A stretch of 31,033 nt of DNA from Bacillota bacterium (GCA_021846145.1 JAJZCJ010000006.1:1-31033), one strand, 5' to 3'. Shown: positions 9,236-15,573, counted from the stretch's first letter. Program-made: numbers and translations. The notes: a model not told the origin generated them from the letters alone.

Positions 9236-9255
9236 ACACGTTTTATGAAACGTGT
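9236..9255. repeat. Perfect 8-bp palindrome with 4-base loop
   Basis: ACACGTTT (9236-9243), loop TATG, AAACGTGT (9248-9255). The flanking bases also repeat the ACGT theme seen through the tract. It is a plausible operator or structured single-strand signal. Confidence 0.55.
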
Positions 9256-9304
9256 GTAGCAACTATTTTCTTGCATAATGAAGGCAATTAGCTTAGTCAC
9301 GCAA

Positions 9305-9596
9305 TGTGTGCAACTTCGTAATCTCAATTATTTTGCACATCACAACAATCACGTACCACGTGTTGATTCGTAATCTGCGATATACAGGCGATCACGTCAT
9401 ACGTACAAAAACGTGTTGCCTGCCGTTCTGCCTTGTTCGTATGTCGTGAGATTCCGTGATTTACCCCAAAAAAACAGTGGCTATTGTTACGTGAAATGTG
9501 CAAACTCATGAAATTATCTAGTGGAGGCTCGTGTTTTGTTATGTATCGTGTGCATTTTCGTAACCACAGCCACTTATTCGCGTACATTTTCGTTAC
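9305..9596 (+). repeat. Iteron-like direct repeats
   Basis: Copies at 9305-9324, 9359-9377, 9547-9565 and 9579-9596 share a (C/T)GTGTGCAnnTTCGTAA-like core; a weaker one is near 9495-9515. Spacing is irregular. A similar but degenerate string occurs at about 11,728-11,760, beyond the insertion sequence. The irregular spacing is unlike textbook plasmid iterons, so binding sites for a regulator are an alternative. Confidence 0.45.
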
Positions 9597-9646
9597 TTTC
9601 CGTAATTATTCCCACTATACCCCTACTCAGCAGAAGCCCAAAACAT

Positions 9647-9663
9647 AAATAAGGGGGTTATTT
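9647..9663 (+). promoter_or_regulatory. Ribosome binding site displayed in a hairpin loop
   Basis: AAATAA (9647-9652) and TTATTT (9658-9663) can pair, leaving GGGGG as the loop just before ATG 9667. The loop is the only purine-rich ribosome site for the gene. The stem is AT-only and therefore weak, so any effect on translation would be mild. Confidence 0.4.
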
Positions 9664-9666
9664 GCT

Positions 9667-10122
9667 ATGTCGGATAAACCAGAAAGAGTAAGATTGATCC
9701 ATATCCCGATTTATTCTAGTGATACTCTCCTACTCAGCATGCTTCCTGAAGCTGGTTCTACCTCGCAGTGGATACGCAATCTCATCCTTCGCCAAATCCA
9801 AATGGATGCGCAACTCATGAAATCCTTAAACGAACACACGAGTGTTAGCAGCACCAGAGGCAGTGACGACGACATGATGCGTGCAGAAGTCAGACAGGTA
9901 ATTCAAACTGAATTGGAACCGATCCTAGATGACCTTGATAAGTCAATCAATGATGTCATCGAACAAAAAATCTCCCATTTGCAAAGCTCGCTCATGCAAG
10001 TTGTCCAAGCGTCTATTCAGTCCGCGTTGGCTGGACATGTTCCGGTGAAATCGGATCCGAAGCCGGAAGCGGATATTCCCGCTTGGCAGATGGCGCTGGG
10101 GAAGGGGATTGCTGGGGGGTGA
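9667..10122 (+). CDS. Small protein with possible ribbon-helix-helix N-terminus and coiled coil
   Basis: A 151-residue protein. The first 45 residues (RVRLIHIPIYSSD, then a helix with SQWIRNLILRQI) look like a ribbon-helix-helix DNA-binding fold, a beta strand followed by two helices. Residues about 75-130 form an acidic, amphipathic helical region suited to oligomerisation. It follows the repeat-rich tract directly, like ParR/CopG-type or relaxosome accessory proteins that bind the adjacent DNA. I cannot name a family. The start has AAGGGGG 9 bases upstream in a small hairpin. Confidence 0.55.
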   Translation: MSDKPERVRLIHIPIYSSDTLLLSMLPEAGSTSQWIRNLILRQIQMDAQLMKSLNEHTSVSSTRGSDDDMMRAEVRQVIQTELEPILDDLDKSINDVIEQKISHLQSSLMQVVQASIQSALAGHVPVKSDPKPEADIPAWQMALGKGIAGG

Positions 10123-10178
10123 TCTGTAACCCCTCCGAGTTTTCCAGCAAGGTGGAAACTTGGTTGGGTATATTTTAT

Positions 10179-11634
10179 CAAACGCGTCGTAAAACCCCTT
10201 GATTCATCAATGGGGATATAAGACGCTTGCTGTCAGGCAAATCTTTTGTATTTACAAAGTAGCATATACTATCTATATAGAAAGAAGGTGAATGAATGTG
10301 TACCTAACACAGAGTAACCAAATCAAAGGGCTCAACAAAGTTGAATATGAAGCCCTGCGTGAAATGTGCAGGTACGCGAAAAATCTGTACAACGTAGGTT
10401 TGTACTCTATCCGCCAGTATTTCTTTGCGGAAGGTCGTTACCTTCGCTACGAATCGAATTACCAAGCGGTGAAAGATAACGAAAACTATGCCTTGCTTCA
10501 AGCAGGTGTGAGTCAGCAAATTCTCAAGGTGGTGGATCGCTCTTTTCGTTCGTTCTTCAATCTTCTAAAGAAAGTGAAGAAAGGCGAATATCGCTACCAT
10601 GATGTGCGAGTTCCACACTATCTAAAGAAAGATGACTACTTCCCGTTGATTCTTTCCACCAATGCGATTGTCATCAAAGATGGCTACTTTCAAGTTCCGA
10701 TGTCGCGTGAGTTTCAACGGTTGCATCCTGACTTGGAGCGGATCAGAATTCCTTTTCCTTCTCGGCTAGAATGGAAACCGATTAAAGAAGTTCGTCTATT
10801 GCCCGTTGAGAAGGCGCGGTTCTTCAAAGTACAATTCGTCTACGAAGCATCAGAAGAAGCGCCACCTACTCTGTCGCCAGACGAGGCTCTTGTGATTGAT
10901 CTTGGTTTAGATAACCTTGCTACTTGTGTGAACAGTACTGATGGGTCGTCGTTCATCATCGACGGAAAGAACCTCAAATCCATTAACCATCAGTACAATG
11001 TACGAATGGCAAAATTGCAATCGATTCTAGATCAGCAAAAGTTGCCACGGTCTGAACAGATGGCAAGACTGACGATGAATCGAAACAACGCCATTCACGA
11101 CTACATGATGAAGTCGGCACGATACATCGTGAACTTCTGCCTATCGAATGAGCTTAGTGCCGTTGTGATTGGTTACAATCCTGACTGGAAACGCGAGATC
11201 AACATTGGCGCACGGAACAATCAGAACTTCGTACAGATTCCACATGGTCAACTTCGTAATCAATTAGAAAATCTTTGTGAGCGTTACGGATTGCGATACA
11301 TTGAGCAAGAAGAGTCGTATACATCCAAAGCCAGTTTCCTTGACAATGACGATATTCCTATCTGGAACGGCACACATCAAGAAGTGACCTTCAGCGGCAA
11401 ACGGATGAAACGTGGATTGTACCGCACGAAAGATGATCGCACTCTCAATGCCGATGTAAACGGCGCAGCAAACATCTTACGCAAAAGTAACCACAGACTC
11501 AATTTCGAGCGAGTGGCTAGGGGGCTTTTGGCTAACCCTTTGCGAGTAAAGCTGATCTAGCGAGAAGAAAAGAGTACCGCTAGTCCGTAAGTTCCTCGTA
11601 AGAATCCCCCAACTTCAGTCGTGGGGAGTGTCAA
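10179..11634 (+). mobile_element. IS200/IS605-superfamily element with TnpB only (IS1341-like)
   Basis: A subterminal left hairpin (CCCCTTGAT at 10195-10203 with ATCAA-T-GGGG at 10206-10215) precedes tnpB. A right-end structure with CCCCC and GTGGGG arms (11606-11626) is followed by GTGTCAA ending at 11634. TCAA is a common IS605-type right cleavage site. No tnpA transposase is present, so it would depend on a transposase in trans. TTTAT just left of the element (10174-10178) is a candidate target/TAM. The exact left boundary is uncertain by several bases. It lies inside the tRNA-integrated element, close to its right end. Confidence 0.75.
10292..11560 (+). CDS. tnpB: TnpB RNA-guided nuclease, variant with shifted RuvC glutamate
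   Basis: A 422-residue TnpB. RuvC-I is VIDLGLDN with Asp203. RuvC-III is NADVNGAANI with Asp388. At the usual RuvC-II position the protein reads VVIGYN, with Gly294 where canonical TnpB has Glu. A conserved-looking EESYTSKASF follows about 46 residues later and could supply Glu340 or Glu341, the rearranged site reported for Fanzor proteins and some related TnpBs. No CxxC zinc-finger cysteines lie between residues 345 and 385. TnpB cuts DNA guided by an RNA from the element's right end and helps retain the element. The AGAAGGTG ribosome site is too near ATG 10292, so GTG 10298 may be the real start. Confidence 0.9.
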   Translation: MNVYLTQSNQIKGLNKVEYEALREMCRYAKNLYNVGLYSIRQYFFAEGRYLRYESNYQAVKDNENYALLQAGVSQQILKVVDRSFRSFFNLLKKVKKGEYRYHDVRVPHYLKKDDYFPLILSTNAIVIKDGYFQVPMSREFQRLHPDLERIRIPFPSRLEWKPIKEVRLLPVEKARFFKVQFVYEASEEAPPTLSPDEALVIDLGLDNLATCVNSTDGSSFIIDGKNLKSINHQYNVRMAKLQSILDQQKLPRSEQMARLTMNRNNAIHDYMMKSARYIVNFCLSNELSAVVIGYNPDWKREINIGARNNQNFVQIPHGQLRNQLENLCERYGLRYIEQEESYTSKASFLDNDDIPIWNGTHQEVTFSGKRMKRGLYRTKDDRTLNADVNGAANILRKSNHRLNFERVARGLLANPLRVKLI

Positions 11635-11650
11635 ATGAGTTGGCATCAAT
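11500..11650 (+). ncRNA. Candidate omega (reRNA) guide RNA at the IS right end
   Basis: In IS200/IS605 elements the guide RNA overlaps the 3' end of tnpB, runs through the right end and uses flanking DNA as its guide. Here the tail of tnpB and the next 74 bases contain a structured stretch (CTAGCG near 11,558 with CGCTAG near 11,578, then the right-end hairpin) ending in GTGTCAA at 11634. Bases from 11635 would be the guide. The 5' limit is a guess. Confidence 0.45.
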
Positions 11651-11798
11651 ATTTGATGATTCAAAGAAACCCACGGCTAGAAAAGCAAGGACCAAAATAA
11701 CGCCGAGCGCGTGTTGAAATCTTTATTTGTGCAACATCATTTCGTGCTACGAATCTGCTACGATTTTTTATGTTATGATACGAGAATACTAGAAAAAA

Positions 11799-11837
11799 CA
11801 GCGACAAAAACCCTTAATTAACGCGATTTTGTCGCTG
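11799..11837. terminator. Strong 11-bp perfect stem-loop near the element end
   Basis: CAGCGACAAAA (11799-11809) pairs perfectly with TTTTGTCGCTG (11827-11837) around a 17-base loop. There is no long T tract after it on the plus strand, so a classical terminator is doubtful. It lies 20 bases before the tRNA attachment core, where integrase or excisionase arm sites and structural end signals often occur. Confidence 0.5.
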
Positions 11838-11856
11838 CATAATAGTTAAAAACCTA

Positions 11857-11902
11857 CTTCCCAAGCTGAAAGTTGCGAGTTCGAATCTCGTCATCCGCTC
11901 CA
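11857..11902 (+). other. 3' half of tRNA-Gly(CCC): attachment-site remnant (att)
   Basis: Bases from CTTCCCAAG on read as a tRNA anticodon loop with anticodon CCC, then the 3' anticodon arm, variable loop, T arm (GCGAG TTCGAAT CTCGT), 3' acceptor strand (CATCCGC), discriminator T and CCA at 11900-11902. U73 and the CCC anticodon indicate tRNA-Gly. The bases before the loop (AACCTAC) do not pair with the 3' anticodon arm, and no D arm or 5' acceptor strand precedes. This is therefore only the 3' half, the usual footprint of a tyrosine-recombinase element that integrated in the anticodon loop or 3' half. The full gene should lie beyond the left window edge. Confidence 0.8.
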
Positions 11903-11907
11903 AACAA

Positions 11908-11956
11908 AGCCCGTGGTTATGCGGTTTTTACTCGCAAACACCACGGGCTGTTTTTA
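11908..11956 (+). terminator. Intrinsic terminator behind the tRNA fragment
   Basis: AGCCCGTGG (11908-11916) pairs with CCACGGGCT (11941-11949), followed by GTTTTTATT. It begins six bases after the tRNA CCA, as expected for the original tRNA-Gly terminator left on the chromosome side of the junction. Confidence 0.85.
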
Positions 11957-11993
11957 TTGTTGCCGCAAATACGTCGCAAATACTCACGGTGAA

Positions 11994-12083
11994 TCATTTT
12001 TCTTCGGGTCGTAATATCTCCTCTAAGCGATGTACCGCGTCTCTTTGCATCGTTTCTGTGACATGTGAATATTGCGGTACGGA
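11994..12083 (-). pseudogene. Tyrosine recombinase (integrase) C-terminal stub
   Basis: Reading leftward on the minus strand, about 27 residues ending at the TGA at 11994-11996 contain YSHVTETMQRDA followed by a helix RLEEILRPEEK. That is the end of the phage-type integrase catalytic domain, with the nucleophile Tyr in YSHV. Upstream the frame hits a stop within a few codons, so the catalytic core and N-terminus are missing. It sits 40 bases beyond the tRNA terminator, the place an element integrated at this tRNA would keep its integrase. It most likely belongs to an older element or prophage. Confidence 0.7.
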
Positions 12084-12187
12084 TCACCATATCGAACTCG
12101 AATCAATATATTATAAGTTGATTTTCATGGATGGCGGCTCTGTATACTGGTTCGTCGTTACTCACCTGACGATTCTTGGCTAGTTTT

Positions 12188-12301
12188 ATGGCCGGGTCAG
12201 GGGGATTCAGCCGAATCGTTACTGATGTTTCTATTGACGGCGAAGAAACGATCGAACGAGCGAAAATGGAACGGATTAAAGTAATATTGGAACCACAATG
12301 A
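12188..12301 (+). CDS. Short open frame or gene fragment of unknown function
   Basis: Thirty-seven residues (MAGSGGFSRIVTDVS start, charged helix ERAKMERIKVILE end). There is no good ribosome site, and the frame continues upstream only to a stop at 12167. The composition looks like the end of a real protein rather than random sequence, and it stops directly at a hairpin. It is probably debris like its neighbours. I assign no function. Confidence 0.25.
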   Translation: MAGSGGFSRIVTDVSIDGEETIERAKMERIKVILEPQ

Positions 12302-12342
12302 AGCCCCTGATCAGCATTCGAAGGAATGCCGACCAGAGGCTT
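12301..12342. terminator. Hairpin between convergent reading frames
   Basis: AAGCC (12301-12305) pairs with GGCTT (12338-12342) and GCATTC (12314-12319) with GAATGC (12324-12329), with small internal loops. It separates a plus-strand short frame from the minus-strand secreted-protein gene ending at 12349, and may stop transcription from either side. T tracts are short. Confidence 0.5.
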
Positions 12343-12348
12343 TATGTG

Positions 12349-13293
12349 TCATTTGTATACGGAGCCCGTTACGGTGCTGCCGTTCAGGTTCAGGCCGCTT
12401 GGTGGCGTTACGGGGGAGTTTTGGTAGGTATAAGTCAGTTTGATCTTGTACATCATCACGAAAGTTTTAAAGTCCTTCGCGTAAGTGACATTTCCATGCA
12501 CATACCTGAATGCCATCGGGTAAATAAAATCGAAATCCTCTGACTGTATATAATACTTCCCGCCGATTTTGGCCACATCGATGATTTCTGTCGCTCTTGC
12601 GTTTTTCATTGTCTTGCTCATGTTGGTTTTAGAAAGGTTAAGCTCCGAAATCATCTCCACATCGATTTTCTTGCTAAACTGTGCTGCCATCGGCCCGGAA
12701 AAAACAAGGTGGTTACCTTTTCCCGTCATTTTATTGATCGTGTGATACAAGTGATTGTTGTCCGTTTGAAAAATCACTATGGGAAAGTTTAGAGATGCGT
12801 ACTTGTTGGCATTAAAACCAACGGTCGAAGGTATCCACGTGCCGTTCGCATTTCGGTCGTATTCAGTATTTCCATAGATGTAAGCCGACGCCGATTTACC
12901 CTCCAAATTGTATTTCAGGTAAATCGCATGATTGGAAGCCGAATCCTCAATGTTCCCAACCACATAGCCTAGGTTGATGTAGAACTGAATGCCCTTTGTG
13001 CTCGAATGCACCGACGAGATATTCTGGTATTGATGTTTAAACACTTGTGCTAACTGGTTCACTAAATATGCAGGCTGTTTTTTTGTAAAATCCAGTTCCC
13101 CGCCTGCAATTACATCGACATTAATTTGCGCATAAGCCGGGTTTTCGTTCAAGGCTTGATTCAGCGCCTTACGGTCAAACTTGGGTTTTTGGGCGTGTAC
13201 AGGCGTACTTTTCGCAAGCGCCAATGATTCGGCAGCACCGAATGTGGACATCAGCGCGGCGGTAAGGATGAGTGGTATATATCGTTTCAACAT
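12349..13293 (-). CDS. Secreted protein of unknown function
   Basis: A 314-residue protein with a clear Sec signal peptide: MLKRY, a hydrophobic core, then an AESLALA-type cleavage region near residue 27. There is no lipobox. The mature part mixes beta-type segments and includes a KMTGKGNHLVFSGPMAAQF stretch. Its overall style recalls LppX/LolA-like or DUF-type lipoprotein folds, but I cannot name the family. The start at 13293 is chosen because GGGGGA lies 5-10 bases upstream. A longer frame exists but would bury the signal peptide. It is intact among decayed genes, so it is either native chromosome or useful cargo. Confidence 0.7.
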   Translation of the reverse strand: MLKRYIPLILTAALMSTFGAAESLALAKSTPVHAQKPKFDRKALNQALNENPAYAQINVDVIAGGELDFTKKQPAYLVNQLAQVFKHQYQNISSVHSSTKGIQFYINLGYVVGNIEDSASNHAIYLKYNLEGKSASAYIYGNTEYDRNANGTWIPSTVGFNANKYASLNFPIVIFQTDNNHLYHTINKMTGKGNHLVFSGPMAAQFSKKIDVEMISELNLSKTNMSKTMKNARATEIIDVAKIGGKYYIQSEDFDFIYPMAFRYVHGNVTYAKDFKTFVMMYKIKLTYTYQNSPVTPPSGLNLNGSTVTGSVYK

Positions 13294-13478
13294 ATATGAT
13301 CCCCCTGTAATGATATCTGTGCGAATTTTCGCAATAAATCTATGAGTTAAATCTGGAAGTTTCATTCATTATATTCCAAGATCAGCAATGAATACAAGTC
13401 TCAACCCAAATTCGACAAATAATATTTATCATGAATTATGCAGTTGATGGATGAATCAGGTAACTCATAAAATAGACA

Positions 13479-13508
13479 AACTATCCAACTATCCAACTAT
13501 CCAACTAT
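13479..13508. repeat. Tandem 8-bp repeat, 3.75 copies
   Basis: AACTATCC is repeated three times and followed by AACTAT. It lies in an AT-rich stretch of about 350 bases (13,294-13,646) in which I see no gene. The upstream part should contain the promoter of the secreted-protein gene; nothing else stands out. Confidence 0.85.
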
Positions 13509-13646
13509 AAAGCATAGGACTAGATTCGATTTAATTATACAATTATGGATGCGACCGTGGAGTGCGTGATGAGTCGATCACTGGCAGTGGATCATTCATT
13601 GCGGGTTTTACTAATAAGCACGAATTAGTTTGTCATTATCAAGGGC

Positions 13647-14028
13647 TTACTCATCATCACTATTAAACAATACCGCAAGAACTCCTGAGGAAAAGTTAAC
13701 CAACTTTCTAAATAGCTCCATACACATCACGTCTGCAGTTCTATCTAAAATGGTCGCATTCAGTGTTTTGCCGCGAATATGCTCGAATCTTTGCAGAACC
13801 TCATTGTCATCTTCGTGTGCAATTTTATTTCGAATTTTACGTTGCTCTTCTAACCACGACTCATTTTGTTTTACCCAGAAGAACTATTTTGAGTGTTTTT
13901 TGAAAGTTAAAATTGTTTTTTTCCCTTGGATCGGAATGAGTTACCTTGAAAGCGATGAGTTTTACGATAACTTCAACGCATGTTCGATAAGCAATAATAA
14001 ATGATTCAAACTCAAAATCGAGCGGCAT
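13647..14028 (-). pseudogene. Frameshifted HEPN-like gene
   Basis: On the minus strand a frame opens at ATG 14028 (MPLDFEFESFIIAYRT) and runs about 48 codons. Near 13,885 the coherent protein continues in another frame, starting NESWLEEQRKIRNKIAHEDD and ending in a TAA at 13647-13649. The RKIRNKIAH string matches the R(x4-6)H signature of HEPN domains, which include RNase toxins, abortive-infection proteins and cryptic structural versions. Together the pieces give about 125 residues of mostly helical protein. No ribosome site is evident, so the 5' end may also be lost. The HEPN call rests on this one motif. Confidence 0.5.
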
Positions 14029-14043
14029 AATGTGGATTTAACA

Positions 14044-14229
14044 GGGAATTCTCAACATGCCGAAGGGTTAATGCAGGTGGTGCCGAGTACGTTTCGGTGA
14101 CATGTGTTGAGGGGGATGAGCAACATCTGGAATCTGATAGACAAAGCGTTCGCTACATACGTGGATGCTATGGGAAGCTCGTATAAGATCCCTGGGGTGT
14201 TTCAAGCTGATCAGTACAATGGCTATTAA
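14044..14229 (+). pseudogene. Phage lytic transglycosylase / tape-measure fragment
   Basis: The frame reads AEGLMQVVPSTFR, then a stop at 14098-14100, then continues in frame with SNIWNLIDKAF, GSSYKIPGVF and NGY before TAA at 14227. AEGLMQV(V/M)PSTF and the NIWNPIDN-type string are hallmarks of SLT-domain lytic transglycosylases carried at the end of phage tail tape-measure proteins. The catalytic Glu and the rest of the domain are missing, and an internal stop disables the rest. It is evidence of an old prophage here. Confidence 0.7.
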
Positions 14230-14295
14230 ATCCCAGATGTTCATTTGCAAAAAAAAGGCCCGACCAAGCGGGTCAAACGGGCAGTACGTTGATCA

Positions 14296-14388
14296 CTAAC
14301 AATGATGTTTGTGTTTTTTCTTGGCCACGACCAAGACTTTCTGCCCGGGATCAAGGACAATAACAATCAGTTTACGATGTTTCCTCAT
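14296..14388 (-). CDS. 30-residue basic peptide
   Basis: A short minus-strand gene: MRKHRKLIVIVLDPGQ followed by a Lys/His-rich end with KKKHKHHC. GGGGAG lies 6-8 bases before the ATG, a much better ribosome site than any surrounding debris has. The hydrophobic strand between two basic patches and the terminal Cys are notable. I do not recognise it. It could be a true small protein or a lucky frame. Confidence 0.4.
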   Translation of the reverse strand: MRKHRKLIVIVLDPGQKVLVVAKKKHKHHC

Positions 14389-14524
14389 CACTGTCTCCCC
14401 TCTTTCTGCTGTATTTTATTCGATACAGACATGTTTGATTGGACAGATCACATAGTAATTGTGACTCAAAGATTAGCATTTATCTTTCTCACCCTTGTCC
14501 TTCTTGATGAATGGCGGGGTGGGA

Positions 14525-14959
14525 ATGTTGCTTTTGGTCAGTGGGGCATCAAAAACTGTGCAAAAGTATGCGCATTCGCCTCACATGGGCATCTTGCACA
14601 CCCCATTTACTGGGAACAAAATTGGCAAACTATCATTGCCGTTTGTAGCGGACAACGGAGCATTTGCAGGTTTTGATGAGCAGAAGTTTATTCGGATGTT
14701 GAACCGGATGCGGGATACGGATCCGTTGTGGGTGGTAGCAACTGCCGTTCCTTTTGATGCCAAGGGAACAACGAGATGATTTGAGATCTGGGAGCTGGTG
14801 ATTCGCTCTTATGGTTTTCGGGTCGCTTATATCACGCAAGACGGGCAAGAGGATGTTCCAGTGCCGTGGGATCGAATGGATTGCCTGTTCATCGGCGTAG
14901 ACAGTGTTGATGGCACCGGAAACGAACATATCAAAGGCATTACGGATATTGGAGAATGA
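14525..14959 (+). pseudogene. Decayed phage-type gene (possible tRNA-guanine-transglycosylase-like family)
   Basis: The N-terminal part (MLLLVSGASKTV, TPFTGNKIG, ADNGAFAGFD) and the later QDGQEDVPVPWDR and DCLFIG strings match a phage and actinobacterial family that I associate with queuine/tRNA-guanine transglycosylase-like proteins. That association is moderate to weak. An in-frame TGA at 14777-14779 interrupts it, homology resuming in the same frame. After DCLFIG the sequence jumps to VDSVDGTG, normally found about 60 residues later, so an internal deletion is likely. A further frameshift is likely near 14,920, where another frame reads NISKALRILENEQ. The gene is non-functional. Confidence 0.6.
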
Positions 14960-15103
14960 ACAACTTGCCTTGCAACTCGGAATTTGGTCCAGGTTGACGA
15001 TACTTCCCACAACCTCCTAGTTGGAAAATCTAAACCTAGCCATGAGATCTGGGCAGGCTTAGGCGAATTAAATAATATGATGTGGCAAAAGGGATTCGAC
15101 TAG
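14960..15103 (+). pseudogene. Coding-like remnant, C-terminal end of an unknown protein
   Basis: A frame without its own start reads LVQVDDTSHNLLVGK, PSHEIWAGLGEL and MMWQKGFD before a TAG at 15101-15103. Composition looks protein-coding, but no family is recognised. It lies between two other broken genes and its end touches the minus-strand nitroreductase stop. Likely debris. Confidence 0.3.
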
Positions 15104-15432
15104 TGGGGCATTTCATTAAAGGCCATTACATCTTCGATGGGAAGACGAGTAGTTGGGTGTCCTGGTTTTGCGGCTTTGCCGATGGCAATGAGCATGATCG
15201 TCACGTACTGTTCAGGAATGGCAAATACTTCTGCGAACTTTGCGTGGTCATACCCTCCCATCGGAACCGTATTGTATCCCTTGGCGCGAGCCATCAACAT
15301 GAGTTGCATGGAGACGAGTCCTCCGTCTGTAAATAAGATTTGATGCATACGTTCACGTGGTAAGCTTGCATAAATACTGACTGTTCGCTTGATGATCGAT
15401 GTGGCTGTGTCCTCTGATATGTACTCTTTCAT
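15100..15432 (-). pseudogene. Nitroreductase-family protein, 5'-truncated
   Basis: The 110 codons correspond to the C-terminal half of FMN-dependent nitroreductases, which are usually about 200 residues. The DGGLVSMQLMLMARAKGYNT segment and the IGKAAKP...TTRLPIEDV end are typical. The N-terminal FMN-binding arginine region is absent, and no ribosome site precedes the ATG at 15432. Just upstream the sequence switches to a plus-strand coding-like fragment, so a rearrangement probably removed the first half. The enzyme should be inactive. Confidence 0.7.
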
Positions 15433-15573
15433 CGCGGCCTATTTGAAAATTTGTTCGGCTTTCATAATGAAATTAATCCTGAGAAGTATTGGGGTTATAC
15501 CCATATAGTACGAGATTCTTCTGGCGATTTGTACGCGGTAGCATTAGTTGATTCCATCACGAAATCTGATTAG
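15430..15573 (+). pseudogene. Coding-like remnant adjoining the truncated nitroreductase
   Basis: The plus-strand frame reads LFGFHNEINPEKYWGYTH, then IVRDSSGDLYAVALVDS, and ends with TAG at 15571-15573. No start or ribosome site is seen. Its left limit coincides with the breakpoint of the nitroreductase fragment. I cannot name the parent gene. Confidence 0.35.

Larger units (their letters stand above)
9011..9646 (+). other. Non-coding tract with repeats, candidate replication or transfer origin
   Basis: No convincing gene lies in these 636 bases on either strand; the open frames are short and lack ribosome sites. The tract is AT-rich and holds GTGGCAA repeats (about 9023-9095), an inverted repeat (9108-9155), a perfect 8-base palindrome arm pair (9236-9255) and several copies of a TGTGCAnnTTCGTAA-like direct repeat. 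It lies between a DNA-motor ATPase gene and a small possible DNA-binding protein gene, which is how oriV or oriT regions are often placed. Function is inference. Confidence 0.45.

Noticed and set aside
9305..9596. CRISPR-like direct repeats
   Set aside because: Repeats are short, degenerate and irregularly spaced, and no cas genes are present.
11989..12183. Plus-strand open frame of 64 codons
   Set aside because: It is the shadow of the integrase stub on the other strand, with no ribosome site.
13479..13508. Possible CRISPR array
   Set aside because: The 8-bp units are contiguous with no spacers; it is a simple tandem repeat.
13630..14004. Plus-strand 124-codon open frame
   Set aside because: It is the reverse of the HEPN-like remnant, whose minus-strand protein is far more coherent.
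14251..14282. GC-rich hairpin-like stretch with GGCCCG/CGGGC
   Set aside because: Pairing is ambiguous and no T tract follows in either direction, so I could not support a terminator.
14302..14676. Plus-strand open frame over the small basic peptide
   Set aside because: Composition is unlike a protein, and the minus-strand peptide and later phage-type gene explain the DNA better.
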